Shown piece after piece: positions 56,955 through 64,000 of a stretch of 64,000 nucleotides of DNA. Made by a program: the position numbers and the translations under genes. The notes under the pieces were generated by a model, which made no database searches, was not told the DNA's origin, and saw only the letters and a list, made by a program, of their open reading frames with translations. How positions within the stretch are numbered: the first letter of the stretch is position 1; the number at the start of each line of letters is the position of its first letter. Source of the DNA: Leptospira fluminis (GTDB lineage Bacteria > Spirochaetota > Leptospiria > Leptospirales > Leptospiraceae). Where the stretch lies: assembly GCF_004771275.1 (NCBI RefSeq), contig NZ_RQEV01000015.1, positions 62,001 through 126,000 on the forward strand. The letters run 5' to 3'.

Positions 56955-58229
56955 TTACGATTCTATACTTCTCAATCTCTGCAGTTCCTCCGCCATTTGT
57001 TCCAAAGAGAGTTCTCCGCCTCCTTCCTTTTCGGACCGGGATTTCAGCGCCGGCTGCAAGCGTAAAGCTTCCTCCTTAGAAACTCTTATTCCGGCAGTAT
57101 TCAGAATTTCGAATATAGCGGACTTTCCCGATTGGCTTGTAAAAGCGATTCTGTCGCCTTCCGGTCGCCCGATCAAATCCGCGTCGAAGGCGCGATAGGC
57201 TCCTTTTTTCAAATTCTGGGTTTTGGAAACGCCGTCTTGGTGGATCCCGCTGCGGTGAGCGACCACGTCTTCTCCGATCAAAGGCGCTTTTTCCGGGATG
57301 GGGACTCCGGACATGTGGGCAACGATTCTGGACGTCTCGTAGATCGCTTGTAGGTTCAGATCCAAATTGACCCCGCAATTGTGTAAGGCCACTGCGACTT
57401 CGTATGTGTTCGTGTTTCCGGCCCTTTCCCCCAATCCGTTCAAAGCCGTTTCCAACTGAGTGGCTCCCGCAAAGAAACTTTCCACTGTCGTGGCCGTTGC
57501 CATACCTAAGTCGTTATGCGTATGGACGGAAATTCGGGAACCTTGCGGCAAGGATTCCGCTACTTTGCGTATCATCGCGACGAACAGAAAGGGCCTGTAT
57601 CGTTCCACCGTGTTCGGTAAATTGATCACGTCTGCCCCTGCGTCCAGAGCGGCTCGGAAAGCCTCGATCGTAAATTCAATATTTTCTAATGCGTCTCCGA
57701 AATGTTCTCCGGAAAATTGGACTTCTCCTCTGTTTCCTGCGAATTTTCTCGCATAAGAGACCGATCGCATTATATTTTCTTTTACCTGTTTCTCCGAAAT
57801 TCTCAATACGTTTCGGATCGTAAAATCGCTCACAGGATAGACGATATGGATTCTAGGACGGGCAGCCTTATGAATCGCTTTCCAGGAGAGTTCGATTTCC
57901 TCTTCTACCGCTCTCGAAAGGCTCGAAATCACCACCCGGTCAGGCGCCAGTCGCGATAAATGGGAACACGCCTCGAAATCCTGACTGCCGGCGGATGCAA
58001 AACCGACTTCGATTCCTTGCACGTTCAATTTTAACAATTGTTGAAATATGATTTCCTTTTCCCGCAGATTCCAAGGTTTACGAAGCGCTTGGTTTCCGTC
58101 CCTGAGGGTCACATCCATGAAAAAAGGGGTAGAGCGCGGAATCGCCAGAGCGGAATTCGTCTGGAAGATTTCCTGAAAAGAGGGAAAGGTCGGTCGTCGG
58201 TCCGTTTCGGGGGTTGCATTTGTTTCCAT
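56955..58229 (-). CDS. leuA: 2-Isopropylmalate synthase-type enzyme, short form without regulatory domain
   Basis: A 424-residue HMGL-like aldol synthase. [22 protein letters not shown] carries the catalytic Arg-Asp. [14 protein letters not shown] and the metal-binding HTHNDLG follow, then [13 protein letters not shown] and [15 protein letters not shown]. It lacks the C-terminal allosteric domain of classical LeuA. The RDGNQAL-KPW form favours isopropylmalate over citramalate synthase, and the Leu-rich leader upstream supports this strongly. ATG 58229 has GGAGAAG seven bases upstream. Without the allosteric domain, control would rest on the attenuator. Confidence 0.85.
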   Translation of the reverse strand: METNATPETDRRPTFPSFQEIFQTNSALAIPRSTPFFMDVTLRDGNQALRKPWNLREKEIIFQQLLKLNVQGIEVGFASAGSQDFEACSHLSRLAPDRVVISSLSRAVEEEIELSWKAIHKAARPRIHIVYPVSDFTIRNVLRISEKQVKENIMRSVSYARKFAGNRGEVQFSGEHFGDALENIEFTIEAFRAALDAGADVINLPNTVERYRPFLFVAMIRKVAESLPQGSRISVHTHNDLGMATATTVESFFAGATQLETALNGLGERAGNTNTYEVAVALHNCGVNLDLNLQAIYETSRIVAHMSGVPIPEKAPLIGEDVVAHRSGIHQDGVSKTQNLKKGAYRAFDADLIGRPEGDRIAFTSQSGKSAIFEILNTAGIRVSKEEALRLQPALKSRSEKEGGGELSLEQMAEELQRLRSIES

Positions 58230-58287
58230 AGTTCTTCTCCGTTTCGCCCTTCGGGGAGGCCCTTTCTGGTTCCGGAGTCTTCGGAAA

Positions 58288-58348
58288 CAAAAAAACCCGC
58301 CCAAAGAGGGGCGGGTTTTTTGCACGCGCAGCGATCCTTGCCCCTCTT
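58288..58348 (-). promoter_or_regulatory. leuA attenuator: terminator plus competing antiterminator
   Basis: On the minus strand, terminator ACCCGCCC-CTCTTT-GGGCGGGT is followed by seven T (58288-58322), 59 bases before leuA. The strand AAGAGGGGC at 58348-58340, beginning within the leader's TAA stop, pairs perfectly (9 bp) with GCCCCTCTT at 58312-58304, the 5' arm and loop of the terminator. A ribosome stalled on the Leu codons leaves it free (antitermination); one at the stop codon hides it (termination). Confidence 0.85.
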
Positions 58349-58409
58349 AGTCTCCGAGTAGGAGAAGGAGGAGTCCGAGCAAATTCGCTTGGAAGGAAGG
58401 CTGTACCAT
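58347..58409 (-). CDS. leuL: leuA leader peptide (Leu-rich)
   Basis: A 20-residue frame, MVQPSFQANLLGLLLLLLGD, with eight Leu in nine positions of its second half (codons TTG CTC GGA CTC CTC CTT CTC CTA CTC). An AGGT element lies about nine bases before the ATG. It ends in TAA exactly where the antiterminator strand begins. This is the standard design of leucine leader peptides: low charged tRNA-Leu stalls the ribosome and lets leuA be transcribed. The TPR gene stop lies 50 bp upstream. Confidence 0.88.
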   Translation of the reverse strand: MVQPSFQANLLGLLLLLLGD

Positions 58410-58459
58410 ACGTTTCTACCTAACAGGTAAATGGGTTCTATTGCCCGTCAAGGAAAATT

Positions 58460-59071
58460 TCAGGTTTCTCCGTCGTTCTTTAAAAAGCTCCAGATTCCCC
58501 CCTGTTCGAAACGCTTCTCTTCCAGAAGTTGCTTCAATTGGACATATTCCTTTTTGACGGAGTCGGGAACTCCTACGGACTCCAATTTACGAAACGTCTC
58601 TTCTGCTTGGGCGAATCGATTCGTACGGACATAGCAAATGGCAAGAGCGTACAAGGTGGGGGAATCGTTCAGCTCGAGTTCGTTGAATCCTTTCAGAAGA
58701 TCTAAGGCTTGTTCGAACTTAGAAGCTCCCGTGTATACGGCGGCAAGGTTTTTCCTCGCGTATAAGTCGGAATCGTCCAACTCCAGAGCTTTGGAAAGAT
58801 GGAATTCCGCCTTGGGCTTATCCTTCTTTTTCGCATATAGTACGCCGAGTCCGACCCAGGCCTGAACATGGCCCGGATTCAATTTTAAACATTCTTGAAG
58901 TTGAAATTCCGCCAAAGACAATTCTCCGAGTTGGGAAAGGCACATGCCGTAATGGAATTTCGCCGCAGCGTTTTCGGGCTCTTCTTCCGTCCAGGCCGAT
59001 AGGATTTCTTTGGCTCCAGATTCATCTCCGGACTTCAGGCGTTCCAGTGCGTTTTTTAATCTTGGATCCAT
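58460..59071 (-). CDS. Tetratricopeptide-repeat protein
   Basis: A 203-residue cytoplasmic protein without a signal peptide. About four to five TPR units are seen: AAAKFHYGMCLSQLGELSLAEFQLQECLKLNPGHV, QAWVGLGVLYAKKKDKPKAEFHLSKALELDDSDL, YARKNLAAVYTGASKFEQALDLLKGF and TLYALAICYVRTNRFAQAEETFRKL. TPR stacks mediate protein contacts; the partner is unknown. Upstream of the leu leader on the same strand. Confidence 0.85.
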   Translation of the reverse strand: MDPRLKNALERLKSGDESGAKEILSAWTEEEPENAAAKFHYGMCLSQLGELSLAEFQLQECLKLNPGHVQAWVGLGVLYAKKKDKPKAEFHLSKALELDDSDLYARKNLAAVYTGASKFEQALDLLKGFNELELNDSPTLYALAICYVRTNRFAQAEETFRKLESVGVPDSVKKEYVQLKQLLEEKRFEQGGIWSFLKNDGET

Positions 59072-59118
59072 ACCTTATAGTCGGGCCGAACACGTACGAA
59101 TTGCCATTCATTTTTCCT

Positions 59119-59910
59119 TTATTTCTTTACCGGCTTTTCGGAAATAGAACCGCTTTTTTCGGGTTTGGATTTTTCTTCCGACGGGAGGAGTCCCCTGTTA
59201 CAATGATACGCGGAGGATTTTAATTCGAATTCGGCGCTCTTTTTCAGCAAATCCTTATCCAATTGGTATTTTTCCCGGAGGGAATCCAAAAGTCGGATGT
59301 CGGCTTCATCGTCCGAATTCACGAAATGATTCGTTTCCTCTCGAAACAAATTCTCCCATTTCGAAACGAATCGAGTCAGATGATCGTCCCGGAAATTCTT
59401 CAGGCTTTTTTCCGTTTTTTGGCATTCGCCGATCAGATCCTCTACGTGTTTTTTTCTAAGCACATCTTCCGGTTTTTCCGTGATCTTCTTATAGGTCACG
59501 TAGATCAGACCGACTGTTAAGGTCGTCTCGAAAGCCCCCGGAACCGGAACGACCAAAGCGATCGCTAATGCGGCTCCCAATCGTCGAACGATGGAAGTAC
59601 TGTCTTTTTTAAGTTCGGTGGTATCTCTATCGATGTCGTGCAACCTAAGATCGAAACGCCTTTCCAGAGGTTTTATAATTTCCTCGTGGAATTTTCTTAG
59701 ATCGGCGATCGCATCCGAATATCTGGATTGTACGCTTAGATCGGTTATGAATAATTTTCCTTCGTCGTTTTGGTACAAAAGGAAGTATCTATTGTCTTTC
59801 GAGATCCTCGATTTTTGAGAGCGGGGAAAAGAGGAACAGGTTATTTGGGAAAAGGAAAAGGCGAGAATCAGGCACGTTAAGCGAATTTTAACGATTCCTT
59901 CTTTTACCAT
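59119..59910 (-). CDS. Lipoprotein with coiled coils and internal hydrophobic segment
   Basis: A 263-residue protein. The signal segment ends in lipobox SQITC (Cys near 25). The mature part is highly charged and helical. Coiled-coil stretches flank a hydrophobic segment at about 112-138 (LGAALAIALVVPVPGAFETTLTVGLIYVTY), which could insert in a membrane. The C-terminus is Lys/Ser/Pro-rich (SEEKSKPEKSGSISEKPVKK). No family recognised. The TPR gene follows on the same strand. Confidence 0.65.
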   Translation of the reverse strand: MVKEGIVKIRLTCLILAFSFSQITCSSFPRSQKSRISKDNRYFLLYQNDEGKLFITDLSVQSRYSDAIADLRKFHEEIIKPLERRFDLRLHDIDRDTTELKKDSTSIVRRLGAALAIALVVPVPGAFETTLTVGLIYVTYKKITEKPEDVLRKKHVEDLIGECQKTEKSLKNFRDDHLTRFVSKWENLFREETNHFVNSDDEADIRLLDSLREKYQLDKDLLKKSAEFELKSSAYHCNRGLLPSEEKSKPEKSGSISEKPVKK

Positions 59911-59990
59911 AAGTTGGAATCGTTTTAGAAATGCAGATATTTGTAAATTACAAACCTATTTCCGGCTCTCTTGAGTTGCGTCTGCTCGGC

Positions 59991-60785
59991 TTATTTTCCT
60001 TGAAAATTCCCCTTTCGTTTTTCCAAAAAGGACTGCACTCCTTCTTCTCCGTCTTCGGTGTCCATCAGGCCCAGAGTGATCGGTAGCAGGTCTTTTGCCG
60101 CTTCCTTTTCCCCTTCCAGGAGGGCTTTTCTGGCTGAAGAAATGGCGGCTTGCACTGCTAACGGAGCTTGCTCAGCGATCTTTTCGGCTAAGGCGATCGC
60201 GCGTTCGAGCAACGCTTTTTTGGGAACGATTTCCTGAACCAATCCCATTCGGTAGGCTTCCTCCGCATCGAAATCGTCCCCGGTCAATATGTAGCGCATC
60301 GCATTTCCCCAACCTGCGCTCTGCACGAAGCGGAAAGTGGCGCCTCCGAAAGGCATAATACCCCTTTGGACTTCCACTTGTGCGAATCTTGTCTTTTCCG
60401 CCGCGATGCGGACGTCCGATGCCAAGAGTAATTCTATTCCCAAGGTAAAACAAAAACCGTGAACGGCGCAAACTACCGGCTTAGTCCTTTTTCTTTTCGT
60501 CGCTCCGTTTTCCCATGGATCGATCTGATTTTCGGAATATGTATAAGTCCTCCTTTTTTTGAGGGTATCGGCGACGTCCTTCAGTTCCAATCCTAGGGTA
60601 AAATGCATTCCGTTTGCGTAAACTACGGCGCACCTCGCGTTCGGGTCGTTCTCGAATTCGGTATACGCTTCGCTTAAACGATTCAGCATCTCCGTATTCA
60701 TCGCGTTTCTGTGATCCGGTCTGTTTAAGCAGATCAGAAAAACATGATTCCTTTTTTCGATCAAAATCGAGTCGCTTTTATTCAT
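59991..60785 (-). CDS. Enoyl-CoA hydratase/isomerase family protein
   Basis: A 264-residue crotonase-fold enzyme. It opens ILIEKRNHVFLICLNRPDHRNAMNTEMLNRL. Oxyanion-hole loops are NGMHFTLGLELKD and AVHGFCFTLGIELLLASDVRIA. The second loop, QRGIMPFGGATFRFVQSAGWGNAMRYILTGDDFDAEEAYRMGLV, has the usual shape, but a catalytic Glu is not evident in the usual place, so hydratase activity is uncertain. ATG 60785 is supported by AAGGA seven bases upstream. A long upstream in-frame extension overlaps the divergent lipoprotein gene and is not coding. Confidence 0.85.
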   Translation of the reverse strand: MNKSDSILIEKRNHVFLICLNRPDHRNAMNTEMLNRLSEAYTEFENDPNARCAVVYANGMHFTLGLELKDVADTLKKRRTYTYSENQIDPWENGATKRKRTKPVVCAVHGFCFTLGIELLLASDVRIAAEKTRFAQVEVQRGIMPFGGATFRFVQSAGWGNAMRYILTGDDFDAEEAYRMGLVQEIVPKKALLERAIALAEKIAEQAPLAVQAAISSARKALLEGEKEAAKDLLPITLGLMDTEDGEEGVQSFLEKRKGNFQGK

Positions 60786-60948
60786 ATCCATTCCTTTGGG
60801 AACAAAACAAAGACAATGAGGTCCCGATTCAGTCACAATACTTTCCGTCAAAAAAGTCAAATTCGTTTCGGGAGTCTCCGCGAAAAACGATGCCGGGCTT
60901 TTGGCTGGACAAAAGCGGATTTGCATGGAAAATTGATCGAAATCCTCG

Positions 60949-61548
60949 ATGAAGATCGTTCCGAAAAAATATTTCGATTCTGTTCTGGCGCTTTTGGTTT
61001 CGGTTATAGGCTGTTCCACAGTACAGAACAAGTCCATGACTCTACCGGTCTTGGAGCCTGCGAGAGAATCCGTGCCGGTTCTGATCCAGTTCGACGATGC
61101 CGATAAATACGACCCGGCCAGTATCAGGGCCACGTTTTATACGGGAACCGAAGGAAAGGATAGAAGAACGGACAGGGAGTACGCCAAGTTTCCGATTCTG
61201 GTCGGAGCGGGAGCACGTTCGAAGGAGCTCGAGTTGGAAGGTTCCTTGTTCAGAAGGAGTTCGTTTCTGGTTTCGGAAAGGATGGATTTTTATCTTTATT
61301 TGGACGGTAATCACCTCTCCCACAATTGCAATCTAGGAGTTGAGGACGTCACGGCGAACCATCCGAATACCAGCAAAAGATCGTTCCGTTCGGTAAAACT
61401 TTATTTTCGCGGAACCGGAATCGTGGACGAAAGACGCACGTATGCATCCTTTGCGCTCGGTTTAGTCACGTATTTTTTATCTAATATATTGGGCACAGGC
61501 TTTCGAATGGAAAAGATGGATTGCGGATTAATCCTCGAGGGGAGTTGA
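60949..61548 (+). CDS. Small lipoprotein of unknown function
   Basis: A 199-residue exported protein with signal MKIVPKKYFDSVLALLVSVI and lipobox VIGC (Cys at 22). The mature part is beta-rich (VPVLIQFDDADKYD, RMDFYLYLDGNHLS, SFRSVKLYFRGTGIV) with two further Cys residues (CNLGVE, MDCGLIL). No family recognised. It heads a short plus-strand run: the next gene starts 7 bp after its stop. Confidence 0.65.
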   Translation: MKIVPKKYFDSVLALLVSVIGCSTVQNKSMTLPVLEPARESVPVLIQFDDADKYDPASIRATFYTGTEGKDRRTDREYAKFPILVGAGARSKELELEGSLFRRSSFLVSERMDFYLYLDGNHLSHNCNLGVEDVTANHPNTSKRSFRSVKLYFRGTGIVDERRTYASFALGLVTYFLSNILGTGFRMEKMDCGLILEGS

Positions 61549-61555
61549 GGGATTT

Positions 61556-61744
61556 ATGCCTTACATGGCCGTCGGCTCTCGTCAGATCCTTTTTTCGGAC
61601 TCGATCGCACCAGCCTCCGTGGGAGACCAGACTCGGGAAATTTCAACCGTTTCGGATAACCGTGTGGTACAACCGCAAACCGTCGTGATTCCTCCCGAAG
61701 GGCTCCCTCCGCATTTAGGACAATTTTTGGATTCTACCGTTTAG
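61556..61744 (+). CDS. Short hypothetical protein
   Basis: A 62-residue soluble protein, MPYMAVGSRQILFSD..., Pro/Val/Ser-rich and probably unstructured. A strong GGGGAG/GAGGG region lies before the ATG at 61556, and it sits 7 bp after the lipoprotein gene and 8 bp before the holin-like gene. The tight spacing supports expression. Function unknown. Confidence 0.5.
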   Translation: MPYMAVGSRQILFSDSIAPASVGDQTREISTVSDNRVVQPQTVVIPPEGLPPHLGQFLDSTV

Positions 61745-61752
61745 GAAGGTTT

Positions 61753-62139
61753 ATGGCCAAATTACTTCTTTCGATCGCTCTTCAATCGCTCGTAGTGATC
61801 TACGTATTTCCGCTTATCGATCCGTTGTTCCGGGTTTCAGGGAGCTGGTGGGATGTACTCGTTCTTGTTTTATTTTTCGGATTTCTGAATTTCGTTCTTC
61901 GATGGCTGCTCGTGATCATAACACTAGGTCTCGGCTACCTCGTCTATATTCTCACCTTGGGCTTGGCAGGGCTCGTCGTTAACGCGATCGTATTACTCAT
62001 CATCGGGGATATTTTTCCGGGTAAAATATTCGTGCCCGGTTTTTTCTCCGCATTTCTCGGCGGCGCAGTACTTGCTCTCGCAAACTATGTGGCTAAGCGG
62101 GAGGCAGGGGACGAGGATTCCAATAAGAACGGAGACTGA
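61753..62139 (+). CDS. Phage-holin-family (YvlD-like) membrane protein
   Basis: A 128-residue protein with four transmembrane helices (LLLSIALQSLVVIYVFPLI, WWDVLVLVLFFGFLNFVLRWLL, LGYLVYILTLGLAGLVVNAIVLLI, GFFSAFLGGAVLALANYV). The pattern of Gly-rich helices and a central LxLG matches PF04020 proteins. These are called holin superfamily IV but occur chromosomally without lysis genes. The tail is charged (KREAGDEDSNKNGD). An AGGAAGG site precedes the ATG. Its biological role is unknown. Confidence 0.78.
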   Translation: MAKLLLSIALQSLVVIYVFPLIDPLFRVSGSWWDVLVLVLFFGFLNFVLRWLLVIITLGLGYLVYILTLGLAGLVVNAIVLLIIGDIFPGKIFVPGFFSAFLGGAVLALANYVAKREAGDEDSNKNGD

Positions 62140-62146
62140 TCCTTTT

Positions 62147-62731
62147 TCAGAGTTCGGAAAGCATTTCCTCCCTTAGTTCCCGGAAGAATTTCGGATCTCC
62201 CGTCATCATGTAGAATTGGGAGTTTCCTTGGAAAAGCTTCATAAAGCGTTCCGCCTTTTTCCGGGAGGAAAAATCCTTAGAGAGCGATCCTTTCGTTTTA
62301 CAATTCTCGAAATATAGTTCCAGACAATGGATCCAACTTTCCAATACTGCACTGGCTTGTTTGGACCATTCGGGATTTTGTCCTTCCACGCTCCCCATGA
62401 ATCTGGCCAGCGGGCAGCCGAAATATTTTTTGGCCCGGACCTGTTTTCCGAGTAAGGCCATCCAGCGTTCTACGAATTCTATCGGTCCCGAAGAGCGGTC
62501 CATCAGCCTTTCCCAACCGTTTTGAAATTCCGCAGCTTGAACCTCCAGATACTTTTTTCCCAAATCCTCCTTAGTCTGAAAATACCGGTAAAAGCTGGCC
62601 TTATGGGATTCGGACTCTTCTATCACCTGATTGACCGAGGTTGTCGCATATCCTTGCGTATAGATTAAGCGAATCGCGGTTTGCACCAAGCGATCATAAG
62701 GGCCCGGAGCGGAATTTTCCGATTTTTTCAT
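62147..62731 (-). CDS. TetR-family repressor of the divergent alcohol dehydrogenase
   Basis: A 194-residue regulator. The helix-turn-helix at about 14-58 reads RLVQTAIRLIYTQGYATTSVNQVIEESESHKASFYRYFQTKEDLG. The C-terminal TetR_C domain has a CPLARFMG segment seen in AcuR/YxaF-like members, which often sense electrophiles or small organics. Two matching palindromes lie in the 87-bp gap to the divergent dehydrogenase, so it most likely represses both genes. The sensing of an aldehyde or alcohol is inferred. Confidence 0.9.
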   Translation of the reverse strand: MKKSENSAPGPYDRLVQTAIRLIYTQGYATTSVNQVIEESESHKASFYRYFQTKEDLGKKYLEVQAAEFQNGWERLMDRSSGPIEFVERWMALLGKQVRAKKYFGCPLARFMGSVEGQNPEWSKQASAVLESWIHCLELYFENCKTKGSLSKDFSSRKKAERFMKLFQGNSQFYMMTGDPKFFRELREEMLSEL

Positions 62732-62747
62732 GGGCCTATAATAAAAG

Positions 62748-62767
62748 GATAGACTAATTAGTCTATC
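62748..62767. promoter_or_regulatory. TetR operator 1 (perfect 20-bp palindrome)
   Basis: GATAGACTAATTAGTCTATC is a perfect palindrome, 16 bp before the TetR start codon on one side and 51 bp before the dehydrogenase start on the other. Arms GATAGAC/GTCTATC recur in operator 2. Confidence 0.8.
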
Positions 62768-62788
62768 GTGATTCAGAGTTGGCTTATG

Positions 62789-62808
62789 GATAGACTTTCC
62801 GGTCTATC
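62789..62808. promoter_or_regulatory. TetR operator 2
   Basis: GATAGACTTTCCGGTCTATC repeats the GATAGAC-N6-GTCTATC arms of operator 1, with its centre 41 bp away (about four helical turns). It ends 10 bp before the dehydrogenase ATG, overlapping its ribosome-site region. Confidence 0.78.
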
Positions 62809-62818
62809 GGGAGTTTTC

Positions 62819-63841
62819 ATGCAACGATTGATGTTCGTAAAGAAAAATACCTTGCAGTGGATGGAGACGGAGGATCCTAAAATCACAGGTCCGAATCAGG
62901 CTTTGGTGCGACCCCTCGCGGTTTCCAGGTGCGATTTAGACCTACCGATTCTACGGGGAGAGACTTTGTTCCGCGCGCCTTTTCCCGTCGGGCATGAATT
63001 TGTGGGCGAGATCCGGGAAGTGAGTCCCGAGCTAGAGAATGTTTTTCCTCTCGGTACCAGAGTGGCGGTTCCTTTCCAGATTTCCTGCGGACATTGCCAT
63101 AATTGCGAAACGGGACAATCCAAGAGTTGCAGTACGGTTCCTCATACCAGCGCCTACGGAATGGGAAAAGGAGGTAAGGAATACGGAGGCGCGCTTGCGG
63201 ATTCGGTTCTCGTTCCTTACGCAAAAGAGATGCTCGTTCCCTTTTCCGCTAATACGGATCCGGCCGCGATCGCAAGCATTAACGACAATCTTATAGAAGC
63301 GTGGAAACTCGCCGGAATATTTTTGCAGGAAAGAAAAGATCAAAAAATTCTAATACTTGGAGGATGGGCGGCCAGTATCGGTCTCTATACGGCGGCCTTG
63401 TCCAAGCACATGGGCGCTGCCGAAGTCGTCTACGTGGATACGGACAAGAAGCGTCTGGACTTGGCGGACTCTTTCGGGGTAAAGGCTGAAAAAATCTCGG
63501 GGTTCCCGAAAAATTTCGGAAAGTTCGATATCGTGGCCGATGCCAGCGGTAGCGAGGAAGGTTGGGAATGCGGGCTTCGCTCCCTGGGTGTGGACGGGAT
63601 TTTCGGTTCCTGCTCCATTTTTTGGACAAATGCATTGCCGATTCCTTATTTAGAACTTTATAATACTGGAGCAAATTTGAAGATCGGCCGAGTTAAGTCC
63701 CGAGAATGGATTCCGGAAATGTTGCGATTGGTTGAAGAGGAGGGGTTCGATCCTTCTAGAGTAACGACGCGGAAAGCGAAATGGTCCGAAGCTGCGGAAG
63801 CCTTTCTGGAGGAAGAGACCAAGCTTGTGATCGTTAGATAG
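62819..63841 (+). CDS. Zinc-dependent alcohol dehydrogenase (MDR family)
   Basis: A 340-residue medium-chain dehydrogenase. Catalytic-zinc ligands are in SRCDLD and FPVGHEFVGEI. The structural-zinc cluster reads CGHCHNCETGQSKSC, and the nucleotide-binding region KILILGGWAASIGLYTAALSKHMGAAEVVYVDTD. It oxidises alcohols or reduces aldehydes; the substrate is unknown. The start at ATG 62819 has GGGAG six bases upstream and avoids reading through operator 2; an earlier in-frame start would begin inside the operator region. Likely repressed by the divergent TetR. Confidence 0.9.
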   Translation: MQRLMFVKKNTLQWMETEDPKITGPNQALVRPLAVSRCDLDLPILRGETLFRAPFPVGHEFVGEIREVSPELENVFPLGTRVAVPFQISCGHCHNCETGQSKSCSTVPHTSAYGMGKGGKEYGGALADSVLVPYAKEMLVPFSANTDPAAIASINDNLIEAWKLAGIFLQERKDQKILILGGWAASIGLYTAALSKHMGAAEVVYVDTDKKRLDLADSFGVKAEKISGFPKNFGKFDIVADASGSEEGWECGLRSLGVDGIFGSCSIFWTNALPIPYLELYNTGANLKIGRVKSREWIPEMLRLVEEEGFDPSRVTTRKAKWSEAAEAFLEEETKLVIVR

Positions 63842-63872
63842 GAGTACGGAATTCGGGAAAAAATTTGTGGAC

Positions 63873-63910
63873 AAAGGGCTTTTGCATGATCACAATAAAG
63901 GCCCTTTTTT
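63873..63910 (+). terminator. Rho-independent terminator after alcohol dehydrogenase
   Basis: AAAGGGC (63873-63879) and GCCCTTT (63901-63907) form the outer stem, with a partly paired 21-base loop, followed by TTT. It lies about 30 bp after the dehydrogenase stop and directly abuts the next start codon. Confidence 0.7.
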
Positions 63911-63911
63911 C

Positions 63912-64000
63912 ATGAAACGGATTTTTATTGTCTCTCTCCCGATCTTTCTCGTGTTTTCCTTCCTGGAGAACTGCGCTGTATTTCAGAGAAAGAACCGAAT
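63912..64000 (+). CDS. Putative lipoprotein (5' part only)
   Basis: A frame from ATG 63912 runs to the window end (29 codons). MKRIFIVSLPIFLVFSFLENCA looks like a lipoprotein signal: basic start, hydrophobic core, and Cys at about 21 in a loose spirochaetal lipobox (LENC). The only ribosome-site candidate, AAAGG, lies inside the terminator stem. The rest is outside the window. Confidence 0.45.
   Translation, partial: MKRIFIVSLPIFLVFSFLENCAVFQRKNR

Noticed and set aside
58230..58325. 32-codon N-terminal extension of leuA
   Set aside because: It would be translated from inside the attenuator terminator; the ATG at 58229 has a strong GGAGAAG site.
60786..61133. N-terminal extension of the enoyl-CoA hydratase frame to 380 codons
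   Set aside because: The extension overlaps the divergent lipoprotein gene, does not resemble the crotonase family, and a well-placed AAGGA supports the start at 60785.

Overview
The window reads as a chromosomal segment of a spirochaete of the genus Leptospira. The support is an LruC-domain lipoprotein, a DUF1554 lipoprotein, many short-lipobox lipoproteins, an adenylate cyclase/FecR pair, and gene families typical of leptospires. Base composition looks near-balanced, which would fit the higher-GC P2 (intermediate) leptospires better than L. interrogans. Species is not determined, and GC was judged by eye, not computed. There is no rRNA, phage, IS element or CRISPR array. Two tRNAs (Leu-UAG, Phe-GAA) are present.

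Layout. 1-3.2 kb: a phospholipase C-like protein (cut by the window edge), a diaminopimelate decarboxylase-type enzyme overlapping ispD, and tRNA-Leu. 3.3-4.3 kb: a distinctly AT-rich toxin-antitoxin cassette (BrnT-like, truncated BrnA-like, VapC-like) behind a promoter overlapped by a 22-bp perfect palindrome. 4.3-11.2 kb: small enzymes and membrane proteins, a SPOR protein with coaE, tRNA-Phe, an isoaspartyl methyltransferase and an outer-membrane protein. 11.5-15.3 kb: TPP riboswitch-thiC, a UbiA-like membrane protein and an MscS channel. 15.5-24 kb: a four-gene signalling/envelope operon (class III cyclase, FecR protein, Fn3-like protein, DUF1554 lipoprotein), a NarL-type two-component pair and an LruC-like lipoprotein. 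24-34 kb: HDOD protein, aldehyde dehydrogenase, tpx, an acetolactate synthase with an attenuator leader, trpEG and a hybrid kinase. 34-43 kb: pirin, flavoprotein, small enzymes, a sensor kinase, MarR and aldo/keto reductase, and several uncharacterised proteins. 43-56.9 kb: a Czc-type metal efflux operon, thiolase, an alpha/beta hydrolase, and an AcrB-type pump with a small membrane protein and a TetR regulator. 57-64 kb: a short leuA-type synthase behind a leucine-rich leader, TPR and lipoproteins, an enoyl-CoA hydratase, and a TetR/alcohol dehydrogenase divergon with twin operators.

The most interesting signals are regulatory. Two branched-chain amino acid genes, ilvB on the plus strand and leuA on the minus strand, each carry an unannotated leader peptide (Val/Leu-rich and Leu-rich), a rho-independent terminator, and an alternative antiterminator pairing that overlaps the leader stop codon. 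This is the architecture of ribosome-mediated attenuation, here in a spirochaete. thiC carries a TPP aptamer followed by a helix that would hide its ribosome-binding site. The toxin-antitoxin cassette and the TetR/ADH divergon show clear palindromic operators.
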